A stretch of 64,000 nucleotides of DNA from Anastrepha obliqua (lineage: Eukaryota; Arthropoda; Insecta; Diptera; Tephritidae). Shown piece by piece: positions 55,591 through 64,000 of this stretch; positions within the stretch are counted from its first letter, which is position 1; every line of letters starts with the position of its first letter. A model generated the notes under the pieces. That model was not told where the DNA came from, searched no databases, and saw nothing but the letters and a program-made list of their open reading frames with translations. Where the stretch lies: NCBI RefSeq assembly GCF_027943255.1, contig NC_072893.1:87861784-87925783 (forward strand). Direction: 5' to 3'. The position numbers were made by a program, and so were the translations under genes.

Positions 55591-56966
55591 CTTTATTTAT
55601 TTTACAGTTAACTGGAACATTTGATAGGATATCCGCTTAAAAGGTTTCCTGTTTCTCTTATATTCATTTTTACAATTACGAATCAAACATGGCGGTTACC
55701 AAGCATATGACTAAAATACCAAGCGGAAGTGTGAACGCTTTAGAAACAATAAAAAAAATCTAAACTATTTACGATTTGGCTTTTTATTCTGAAAGGATTT
55801 TTTCAAAGCATAAATATATGAGACATAATATTGAGATTCACTGTTATCACTTATCCGCTTTTATTTTGCTTGCGATTTTATTTTACGCACAACTGGCAAG
55901 GCCGTTAATGTCACTTTCGTTTTTGTCTTTCCCGAAAAATGTCGACTTGCTGTCAAAGTTTGCTACAAAAATACAAAGAATTCGTAAATTAACCAAATGT
56001 TTCCTCCGTAAATCAAAAAATTTCATTCAAAATAAAAAAACAAAACAATCGCCCAAAAACGACGAAAGGCATACAAAATTTAGAGGCAAATGTCAAAACG
56101 AACGGACACGTAAAGTCAGGCCAGGGAAAAAGAAAATTTTGTGTTTTCAACAACAAGGCGCTGAAAAACAGACAGACAGTAAATTAGCGAAATAACTTGC
56201 AGTGGAGCAGCAGCAGCAGCAGCAGCAACGGAGGCGAGAGGCAACAGCAGCATCAGCGGTGGCAGTGACAGCTTATGAGAGGGAAATCATAATTACTAAA
56301 TTGGCCAATTGCTTTTTATCTAAGAAAAAATTCGTGGCTTAAAGTTTCAAATATTGAATAGTAATCGTGTAGTTACCGATAAAAACTTACATCAACGTAC
56401 CCAAATCGGTGACAGTCATCGCTGTTTGCAATTTTGTGTTGTTGCTGCTGCACGCAAAGGCATTCAACGACACGTAAGGTGAAGCAGTTGCAAATTGACT
56501 TTTGCAGTAAAGGAATAAAAGCACATCTCGAACGCCGCCACCAGTTAGCAGCGTTTCAGCAAATAGAATACGGCGAACTACGGTTAGTAGATTTCCTTTG
56601 TCTGAATACAATGTGCATTTCATTGGGATCTGAGTAATCTGCCAATACCGCCGCTTACCAACTCTGTACCCACACTCCTCACATGTAAGGGCACCTGTCA
56701 TAGCGCATAGAATTCCAGTAAACATAACAAAGAGCTCGACTTGAGATTGTTTAATACATATGCGCTTGCCAGCGATTTTGGCATAAAAAATATAAATGGA
56801 ATAATTTGACATTTGTATGACGCAATTAAGGCGTTAAAATAATAATTGGAATTCCCAAGATAAATTTCTAACGCACAAGAAATAGAACATATACACGTTT
56901 CGAAATAGGATAGCACCGTACGCTAATACACACACGCACGCGAAGAACAAAACTGAAACCCAACGA
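55591..56966 (+). promoter_or_regulatory. Upstream/5'UTR region of ZNRF-like gene
   Basis: No coding exon seen. It contains a (CAG)n tract at 56206-56226 and AACGGAGGCGAGAGGCAACA-type sequence with raised GC just after it, which looks like transcribed leader. No transcription start can be fixed. Confidence 0.35.
56206..56226 (+). repeat. (CAG)7 microsatellite
   Basis: Seven uninterrupted CAG units in the presumed leader of the ZNRF-like gene. Confidence 0.9.
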
Positions 56967-57675
56967 ATGGGCGCAAAGGCGAGTACTCCGACAGCCAGCG
57001 GCCAAAGCCCACGTTCGCGTACCTTTTCCAGCAGTTCAACTGGAACGGACGCTGCACAAACCGCGTCCAATAGTGGTCTGGGCAGTGCTTCAACTGGTGC
57101 CGATGGCGGCCAGGGCTTCAACTTGTTGCGTACACTGCCCAGCTTGCAGGTGCAACATCACGTCCAAAATTCGAGCATCGACCGGCAGAGAGCACGTAGT
57201 TTAAGTTCAGTACCGGACATTCACAATCAACAACATGGCACCTCGAATACCTCTTGTGTTGTAGGGGGACCGCATACACATCCAGCTGTCAGCACAGCGC
57301 CCAGTAGCAATGCATTTGGTTTGTCCTCACAAGCGCACTCCTCAGCTGCTGCCAACTATCTGCAACATCAGCATTATCCACTTGGAGGCGATGGTAGTAT
57401 TCGTATGAGTGTGCCCGTCAGTAGCAGTTCGTTTCATGACAACTCGCTTATGCTGAATGGTGGAAGTGGTGGTGGTCTCAGTGCTGGTGGCCGTGGCCTC
57501 GTGAGCGGACCGCATTCGCATACGCTAAACTTTGAAGAGTTGCAGGACGCTTCAGCAGCAGGCGCAAATTTTGTTGAGAGCATTGCATTGGCGGCATCCT
57601 CATCTAGTGGCGCGAGCGGTATTGGGCGCGTCTACACCGCAACGTCGCTGCCATCGCATATTTGGTCATTTAATG
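56967..57675 (+). CDS. ZNRF1/2-like E3 ubiquitin ligase, first coding exon
   Basis: 236 codons and one further base, ending at a GT donor (AATG|GTAAGTAAG at 57675/57676). ZNRF proteins are membrane-anchored RING ubiquitin ligases that are N-myristoylated at Gly2. Here the start MGAKASTPTASGQSPRSRTF is a canonical myristoylation sequence and matches the vertebrate ZNRF2 start (MGAK). The middle is Ser/Gly/His-rich and probably disordered, with ARSLSSVPDIHN recalling the family's SRS(V/L)SSV patch. The exon ends TATSLPSHIWSFNG, corresponding to the SLPxH segment just before the FKCPVC zinc finger of ZNRF. The zinc-finger and RING exons are not in this window, so they lie beyond the right edge and intron 1 exceeds 6 kb. 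The ATG context CAACGAATGG and the lack of an upstream in-frame ATG support the start. Confidence 0.78.
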
Positions 57676-58502
57676 GTAAGTAAGTTTCTATTTATTTTTA
57701 TTACTATGTTTGCATTTCTTTAGCAGACATTAAATGGAAATATAATTTTACTATTTTTTGGGCCGGGATATCTCATGTAAGAAGGCATCAACATTTCCTA
57801 GTGTATTGATGGGTTTTTGATGGGTATTGATGGGTTTCATCATTCTATTACCTCATTTTAAGAAATGTTCCACGATGCACACTCAGCACTTTCCCACTCT
57901 CATGAAATGGAAATAGTTTTATAAGTGGGTGCTGCAGAGGAGGAACTCTGAAACTTCACATTTCGTTTCTTCTTGTTAGAAGGATTTTATTCCCAACCGG
58001 GGAATCGCATACCTAGCTGGCTATCTAGTCTGAATGATATGCGATGACGGCAATTCCAAATAACTTTTTGAATTTTTTTTTCTTTTCCAAATTTTTTAAA
58101 TAAATTTAACAAAATGGCTGCTTATTCACCCTTAATAGGTATGTGGTTCTCACAACTTAAGTTCAAGGAGGTAGATGGCCTGTTTTCGTTTAGTCCTGAG
58201 CACCTCTGTTGTTAAATAGCTCGGGTAGGTTGGGCTTGAGAATAGGTTATGACATATGAAATACGTTACAGAATGTTATTGCCACCCTGTTATGCTTCGA
58301 AGGTTGGAAAGGAACTGCACGCATTCGCAAACAGACGCTTCAACAGCACTCGTATCCACCTTGCAGAACTGACGTTCGCCAACGCTTACAAAGCCAAATT
58401 TCCCAAGCCGTTCCAATTAACGTTTCTTAAGTTATTATAGGTGGGGTGGTCAACGGAAACGAAACAGACACAAAGCTATGCTATTAATTAGTATAGCTAA
58501 TG
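57676..58502 (+). other. Start of ZNRF-like intron 1
   Basis: Non-coding after the GTAAGTAAG donor. A tandem GTATTGATGGGTTTTTGATG/GGTATTGATGGGTTTC duplication lies at 57800-57840. A 63-codon open frame at 58249-58440 has no recognised domain. Confidence 0.55.
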
Positions 58503-58632
58503 CTGTTGTTGTAGTAGCATAAACATTCCCCATACTTACATATGGGGAATGCTGCTGGAGTGACAGTCCTTGGCCGGATATACCATAAATCCGGGTCGTT
58601 TCGGTAACGTAGAACCGACTGTCGTGGAAACG
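58503..58632 (-). mobile_element. (CAA)n-tailed short retroposon, copy 3
   Basis: Minus-strand copy: ACGTTTCCACGACAGTCGGT, TCTACGTTACCGAAACGACC, GGCCAAGGACTGTCACTCCA, GCAGCATTCCCCATATG paired with TATGGGGAATG, then TTTATGCTACTACAACAACA. Same endpoints as copies 1 and 2. No clear target duplication. Confidence 0.82.
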
Positions 58633-58639
58633 TGCTCTT

Positions 58640-59050
58640 CTTCTCCGATGGGAGGGGTTGGACCCCGATGAAAATAAATCCATGTTCAGCAATCCACTTC
58701 CACTGGGGTGTTGCAGTAGGAATAATCCCAGAGGGCACGGACACCGACTTAGTTACGGCAGAACGCATCCTTGTCAGCTGACTGAAAAAATCAGGTTGTA
58801 CACGCAACAACCAATGGATCTTTTACATACGGGCCGTCAACGTCATTCACTGAGAGTGAATTCCCATTCCCACCTATAGCAGAGAAAGAGCTTCAGCTGC
58901 TTCGAAAAACTTGCGTTAATGTGGCATCCAAACCATCACATCGCATTTAAACTCACTTATCTTACACTCCTTTCCGCGAAACAGCCTGTTTCCTAGGCCT
59001 ACCGTCAGATGAGATAAACGACAACGGCCTTCACTACACCCGGCAGTATT
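58640..59050 (+). pseudogene. Jockey-type LINE C-terminal relic
   Basis: Decayed version of the 19973-20428 sequence: PPIAEKELQLLRKTCVNVAS (family PPTIADEELQLPRETRVTLA) and FRETACFLGLPSDEINDN (family VETACFLGLPLDELDED). The middle with the zinc knuckle is missing. Confidence 0.6.
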
Positions 59051-59639
59051 TTGTAAAGTGCTACAAAAACATGCGAGCCTTACTATGACGATGGAAAGGG
59101 ATTCTTATTAGGGAAGTGAAATGTCCTCAACGTTTTTTCAAATAATTTCTCCAATGAGATTATTAGTTATAATTATCCTTATGTAAATGGTTTCAAAGTC
59201 TCTGATCGCCATTCACTTGGGAGTGGCCAGGACGATTCCTCTGCATATGGTTCAAGCAGCTCACAACTTCCGGGCTCCACCCAAGTGTCCTCTCAGCGAG
59301 CTCATGTGAGAAGACGAAACAGCAAGGAAATGTATGGAAATCCCTCCCCAATGAAAAAGCAATCAAAACCTCGGATGCGAACTATCCACTCTGATGACAA
59401 TCACGGCAAACGAACAAAGTACTGTGATTTGAGGGCATGTGTCTGGAATGTCCGGTTCCTTAATGGGAAGATGCCTCTCCTCGGCTGTTTGATGTCCTCG
59501 TAAGAATAAATTCTAACATCACCGCCATTCAAGAGATGCGATGGACGGGGCAAAGCAAGAAGACCCTTGGACATTGCGACGTCTACTATACCTGCCATGT
59601 TAAGAGGCGCAAAAATTCAGTGTAGGATTTAGGATGGGA

Positions 59640-59935
59640 GCTGCCGTAGCCGATTGGGTTGGTGCGTGACTATCATTCGGAAGATGTAGGTTCGATTCTC
59701 CGCGAAACACCAAAATGAAAAAAAGTTTTTTAATAGCGGCCGCCCCTCTGCTGGCAATGGCAAAATTCTGAGTGTATTTCTGCCATGAAAAAGCTCCTTA
59801 TAAAAAATATCTGCCGTTCGGAGTCGGCTTGAAACTATAGGTCCTCCATTTGTGGAACAACATGAAACCGCACATCACAAATATGAGAAGCTCAGCCAAA
59901 CAACCAAAAAGAATGTACGCGCCAGTTATATATAT
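59640..59935 (+). mobile_element. SINE copy, full length with (TA)n tail (in LINE)
   Basis: Head TGCCGTAGCCGATTGGGTTG, B box AGGTTCGATTCTCC, then GCGAAACACCAAAATG, GGCCGCCCCTCTGCTGGCAA, TATCTGCCGTTCGGAGTCGG, CATTTGTGGAACAACATGAA and GTACGCGCCAGTTATATATA. It lies in the endonuclease part of the decayed LINE. Confidence 0.9.
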
Positions 59936-59952
59936 AGATACATATATATATA

Positions 59953-60268
59953 TTAGGGCGGGCCCAATTTGGGTCGAACGAAAAATCCCACTTTGACCCA
60001 CTAACTTTGGACGGCCGATCCACTAATGCCAGTGGCACACCCCCTGGAACTCCCCTGGGGGGTTCCCCATACAATCATTTCAAAATATCACCATTTTTGG
60101 CCTTTACATGAGAAAAGAAACTAAAAAGTTCGACCCAAATTGGGGGACATCAGAATTCGTTTTAGAGGTGTGGTTCCTTCGGCAAAGTTTCTTATTTTGA
60201 TCCCTAGAATATGATTTTCACAGAGCAATGGGCGATTTTTTTGCCTCCCCACAAATCGACCCGGCCTA
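59953..60268. mobile_element. TA-flanked MITE inserted in the SINE tail
   Basis: About 316 bp, ends TTAGGGCGGGCCCAATTTGG and, inversely, TTAGGCCGGGTCGATTTGTG, flanked by TA within TATATA on both sides. Shared GGTCGA/TCGACC blocks sit just inside the termini, and an inner inverted repeat CCCAATTTGGGTCGAAC/GTTCGACCCAAATTGGG lies at about 59962-59978 and 60129-60145. Non-coding, GC-rich in the middle (CCCCTGGAACTCCCCTGGGG). Likely mobilised by a Tc1/mariner transposase (TA target). Confidence 0.78.
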
Positions 60269-61600
60269 ATATACATATATGTATATATATTTATGGTAGG
60301 AGTGCGACTTCGCCAACAAGTACTTTCGTTCACTCCGGTGGACGAACGACTCGCAATAACGTTCCGTACGAAAGAGAAGGATCATGCGACCAAAGACTAC
60401 TTCCATAAGCGCCTTAAAGGCTCCAACGAGCGCAGAGTGATACCCAACAAGCCGGCATCCACGAGCAATGGAGCTACATTTCTCGCTCTCTGCCTACTGC
60501 CACTGAGAACGATACTGGATTTCGGCGAGCCTGGAAAAACAATTGGTACGAACGAAGAATGTCGAGCTGTCGCGCAAAGAAAGCACACTGCCTATAAAGC
60601 CAGGTGTTGATCGGGCGCCTGGTGACTGACATCCAGAGCGTACTTCAATTATGGAGGGAACACATCTCGAACTTACTAAATAGGGAAAATTCGCATGTCA
60701 CAGAAAATGTGAAAATCCCGATCTCTCAATCGTTGACGACGGGAGAGTCGTTTCGCTACCCGACCATGACGAGGTGAGCATACTGATAACGCGGCTTAAA
60801 AACAATAAAGGCACCGCAGCCGACCGATATCCGGCTGAGCTTTCAAACATGGCGGCAAGGAGATTGCAAGGTGCATGGATCGTCATAAGGTGGATTTAGA
60901 CCTGAAAAATCGACAATTCACCAGATATTCACGATACGCTCATACCCAAAGGCCTATGAAAAGAAAAGTGACACACACCATATTTTCGTCGATTGTCAAG
61001 CCGCATTCGACAGCATGAGAAGGAGTTGACTATAAGCCGCGATGTCTAAATTTGGAATCTCCGCAAATCTAATGCGGCTATCCAAAATGGCATTGATCAA
61101 TGCCGTAAAAATTGGGAAGGACCTCTCCGAACCGTGTATCGACACCCAAATCAAAAAGTTTAGAAGTTGTAAGAGACTTCGTTTATCTAGGAACCAGCAG
61201 TAACACCTATAATAATGCCAGCCTTGAAATCCAACGGAGAATCTCTCTTGCCAACAAGTGCTACTTTGGACTAAATGGAGTAGTAAAGTCTTTTCTCAAC
61301 GAACAAAACTAACACCCTACAAGGCTCTCATCATGCCTGTCCTATGGTATGGCGCTGAAGCTTGATCGATGACAACATCCGATGAGTCCTATCTTGGAGT
61401 GTTCGAGAGAAAGATTTTGCGTAAGGTTTTTGGATCATTGCGTGTTGGTGACGGCGAGTGTCGCAGGTTATGGAACGATGAACTCTATGAGCTTTACTAC
61501 GTAGACATGGTGCAGCGAATAAAGATCTAGCGGCTACGTTGGCTGAGTCATGTCGCCCGAATGGATACAAACGCTCCGGCTCCGAAAGTATTCGATGCGG

Positions 61601-61993
61601 TTGTTGTTGTTGTTTTAACAGCATAGTTTGCCCTGTCAGTGCAAGTATATCATCGGTCGTCTTCGTCTAGCTCATCTAGGGGTAGGCCCAGGAAACATGC
61701 TGTTTCGACGGGTTGGGTCCAGAGGGAGAGGGGGGTTAGATGAGTCTGATTGAGGGGGCATGTGAAGAGGTGGTTAGTGTCGTGCGGGGTACCTTCGCAT
61801 GCCGGACATGTGTTTGGTATGTCGGGGTCAATTCTGGATAGGTAGGAGTTTAACCTGCTACAATATCCAGAACGTAATCATTCCATTCCCATGGCAGCCG
61901 GTTCTACGTTACCGGAATGACTCGGGTTTTTCCCGACCAAGGGCTGCCGCCCCAGTACACTAGCCCTGTCTAGTGTATCGTATATCGTATATC
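61601..61993 (-). mobile_element. Jockey-type LINE insert with inverted 5' segment, 13-bp TSD
   Basis: GTATTCGATGCGG flanks it (61588-61600 and 61994-62006). 61601-61880 is the minus-strand 3' end of the 19973-20428 family ((GTT)n tail first on plus, then the zinc-knuckle coding end). 61881-61955 is in the opposite orientation and matches the first ~75 bp of the short retroposon (CATTCCATTCCCATGGCAGC, GTTCTACGTTACCGGAATGA). 61956-61993 is filler made of TATCGTATATCG repeats. Because one target duplication encloses both parts, they arrived together, as in twin-priming inversions. Confidence 0.85.
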
Positions 61994-62165
61994 GTATTCG
62001 ATGCGGTATTAGCTGGTGGTGGTAGAGGAAGTGCAAAGATCAGGTGGAGAACGACTTGGCTTCACTTAGTGTGTCCAACTGGCGCCGGTTAGCACGAGAA
62101 AGACCGACTGGCGCGCTTTGTTAAACCCTGCCAAAATCGTTTAAGCGCTTAAGGCGCAAATCTAG

Positions 62166-64000
62166 AAAAAGAGAGGAAATGGTTTCAAACAGTTTTCTGA
62201 CTAATCTTCAATTCCAGAGCAATAATATAAGTGTTCACACCCCGATCCGAATTGGCAGTTGCCCTGACTTTATCAGCATTTTTGACAATAGGCCTACCAG
62301 AAAAGCGTTGAATTCACCACTTTGCTGTTGCACTAAATACCGTAATGGGCCCACAAACATCACAAATTATTTTGGCCATCTGCTCCAACTTTTTACATTG
62401 GTTTAAAAAATATAGCGAATTTTCTCCTTTTTTCTTCAGCCTTTATTTCATTTATCAATCTGCTACAGCAGCTGGTTTTAGAGCTTGAAGAATCTTAATA
62501 TTGTTAATTTCAAGTTTCGAATTTCGGTTTCGAGACTAACCATTCTTATAAATAGGAATACAGTCACCAAATATTCCATTTCGACATTAGAAAATTACTA
62601 TTGTTTTTTTGGCAAGCATTACAATTTATAAAAATGATGATCTCTGAATGCAAACAAATTTACTTTTCTGTTTGTTTTTCACAAACAGTTGATAAGAAAT
62701 CTTTGCTTTGAAGGAAGCTCATTGCAGTCAAACATTACCAAGCCAAGTAGCTGGCAACACCGTCAAATCACTTACGACCCCTAGCTCGAGAATAGGTAGT
62801 CAAGTAGTGCAAAAAGCAGGAATAAGGCAGAAAGGCAGGCGGCAGTCAGTTAACATACGGCGAGAATAAACGAATACAGGAATAAATAAAAAGCAGAGCG
62901 CTTGTGTATGCGAGTATACCCACGACGAATAGATACTTCGTTTAGCGATTTGTGAAGTTCGCTATACATAAAGTACATAATCGAAATTGGTGTTGCGCTG
63001 GTCACTGGTTTTGTCGCCTTCGTGCGTTCGCATTTGTGTTAATAAATTTAAATAAAAGTGAAAAGAAACTGAATAGTAGTAGAATTAATAGTTCGTATGT
63101 ATGTATGTGTGCAGTTAACGTGTAGATCAACGTAATAAGTAAAACCAGCTAAGCAAAAGAATAATACGTACAAAAAAAAAAACTTTCGTGTAAGCAGCGT
63201 AATCAATGGCTTTATTGGCCAAGCTAAAGGGCAAAATATGTAGTGGCAGCTATAGAAAAGTTAATTGTTAGCGATGACAGCAAATAACAAAAGGCAGTTA
63301 ATGTAGATTCTCTGACCGATAGGTACAATTATTGGTTAAGTGGTGGCCACAACTGTGGGCTATGGCTGACTGTCTCAACTCCGTTGCAGCTTTATTACAG
63401 TCAGTGCAAATAAGAGCCTATAAAGGCGATGGCGATGCCGACGTCGGCGACAACAGCAATTTGAAGTGATTGTTTTGATTCGCGTTTGGCATGAATGGAG
63501 TGCATATCAGATTTGCCAAGTCCGTGGGTCCTTTGTCGGCTCAGCTGGTGACTTTTATGTAGATATAATAAGTAGTATAGACTTAGCGCTGGCTGTTCAG
63601 CTTCACACAGCGGCGTTCCGTTGGTCCGAATATACGCACATCAAAGTTGAAATCGTGCCATTATATCCACTTGATAAAGTTCGTGTATGTGTATGTGTGT
63701 GTGCGTGTGTTTTTTTTAAATAATATTTGCCTGTGGGGACTAATTGAAAAAACTCCACTTGATGTGGTATACACACACATGAGAAATCGCTTTTCCCGGC
63801 AGCACACCTATACAACAATACTTGATTTTCTCTGCACTGTGGGTCGCGTAATAAGTGAATGTGTATAAATCAATATTTGGGCAGTGTATTGGAAGCAAAA
63901 AAAAAAACGTGATTTCAAATACAGCGTATATTTATGGAATGTTGTAGGAGAGTTGGAAAATTTATTGTATTTCAAAAAGTTAAAAATAAGTAAGAATATG
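62166..64000. other. Non-repetitive intron/intergenic DNA to window end
   Basis: No coding exon recognised. 62760-63480 is somewhat GC-richer and transcribed-leader-like (GGCAGGCGGCAGTCAGTTAA near 62840, containing a TCAGTT initiator-like word; GGCGATGGCGATGCCGACGTCGG near 63430). A (TG)n tract lies at 63683-63709. It may be an alternative 5' exon or a second promoter within the ZNRF-like intron; this is inference. Confidence 0.35.

Larger units (their letters stand above)
59170..62165 (+). pseudogene. Decayed LINE (endonuclease-RT family seen as CFDP2-like proteins)
   Basis: Pieces in order: an ORF1-like tail (SSGSSQLPGSTQVSSQRAHV), endonuclease start DLRACVWNVRFLNGKMPLLG and NITAIQEMRWTGQSKKTLGH (to 59625), an interruption by SINE and MITE, then endonuclease continuation LRQQVLSFTPVDERLA and EKDHATKDYFHKRLKG (60300-60420). 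RT traces follow at 60760-61200 (NNKGTAADRYPAELSNM, LIVDCQAAF-like, INAVKIGKDLSEP, VVRDFVYLGTSSNTYNNASL). The C-terminal block FERKILRKVFGSLRVGDGEC and IKI..RLRWLSHVARMDTN lies at 61390-61570. A Jockey insert at 61601-61993 then splits VFDAV|LAGGGRGSAKIRWR before the 3' end. Many stops. Confidence 0.75.

Noticed and set aside
58249..58440. Small exon in the ZNRF-like intron
   Set aside because: 63-codon frame with no domain and no matching splice sites in the expected phase.

Overview
This is AT-rich nuclear DNA from a higher fly. The basis is short Drosophila-sized introns (58-60 bp), abundant CATA/TATG-type microsatellites, two single-copy animal genes with fly-like structure, and a transposon load of insect type (mariner, Tc1, pogo/Tigger, Helitron, Jockey, R1 and I-type LINEs). 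A tephritid fruit fly is a reasonable guess, because DD41D mariner-like elements of the kind known from Ceratitis rosa are present, but that is inference. There is no bacterial sequence, no operon and no CRISPR.

Two host genes are supported. At 46.6-47.9 kb on the plus strand lies a complete three-exon AMMECR1-family gene (259 aa). At 56,967 a ZNRF1/2-like E3 ubiquitin ligase begins; only its first coding exon (myristoylation start, low-complexity Ser/Gly region) is inside the window, and the zinc-finger and RING exons must lie beyond the right edge. Non-repetitive stretches at about 22-24.8 kb, 33.3-34.9 kb, 43.4-46.6 kb and 62.2-64 kb carry no convincing coding exon and look like intergenic, intronic or 5'UTR DNA.

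Most of the rest is transposable elements, many with exact ends. 0-3.8 kb: a foldback element and a structurally intact Tigger with a spliced transposase. 4.5-5.7 kb: a degenerate mariner. 6.5-8.2 kb: an intact Tc1-like element with 225-bp IR/DR terminal repeats. 8.5-18.9 kb: SINEs, TTAA-flanked non-autonomous elements, mariner and Tc1 relics, a Helentron remnant and an R1-type fragment. 19.0-21.9 kb: a Tc1 element carrying three later insertions. 25-32 kb: mariner relics, a 5'-truncated Jockey with a 15-bp target duplication, an intact DD41D mariner and another TTAA element. 32.5-43.4 kb: more mariners and I-type LINE copies, one LINE split by a mariner. 49.2-52 kb: a small Helitron with a 120-bp minisatellite, SINEs and two tiny retroposon insertions. 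52.7-55.5 kb: a nearly intact Jockey-type LINE. 58.5-62.2 kb, inside the ZNRF intron: a decayed LINE with nested SINE, MITE and Jockey insertions.

Points most worth following up are: (1) a tRNA-derived SINE family with (TA)n tails, whose tails have repeatedly received other TA/AT-targeting transposons; (2) a ~135-bp (CAA)n-tailed retroposon with clean target duplications that looks like an internally deleted derivative of a Jockey-type LINE; (3) three open, possibly active DNA transposons (Tigger, Tc1, DD41D mariner); (4) two deletion derivatives of one mariner family sharing a TTC-repeat breakpoint; (5) a Helitron that has amplified its own subterminal sequence into a minisatellite; (6) an 85-codon in-frame Gln-rich extension after the AMMECR1 stop codon.
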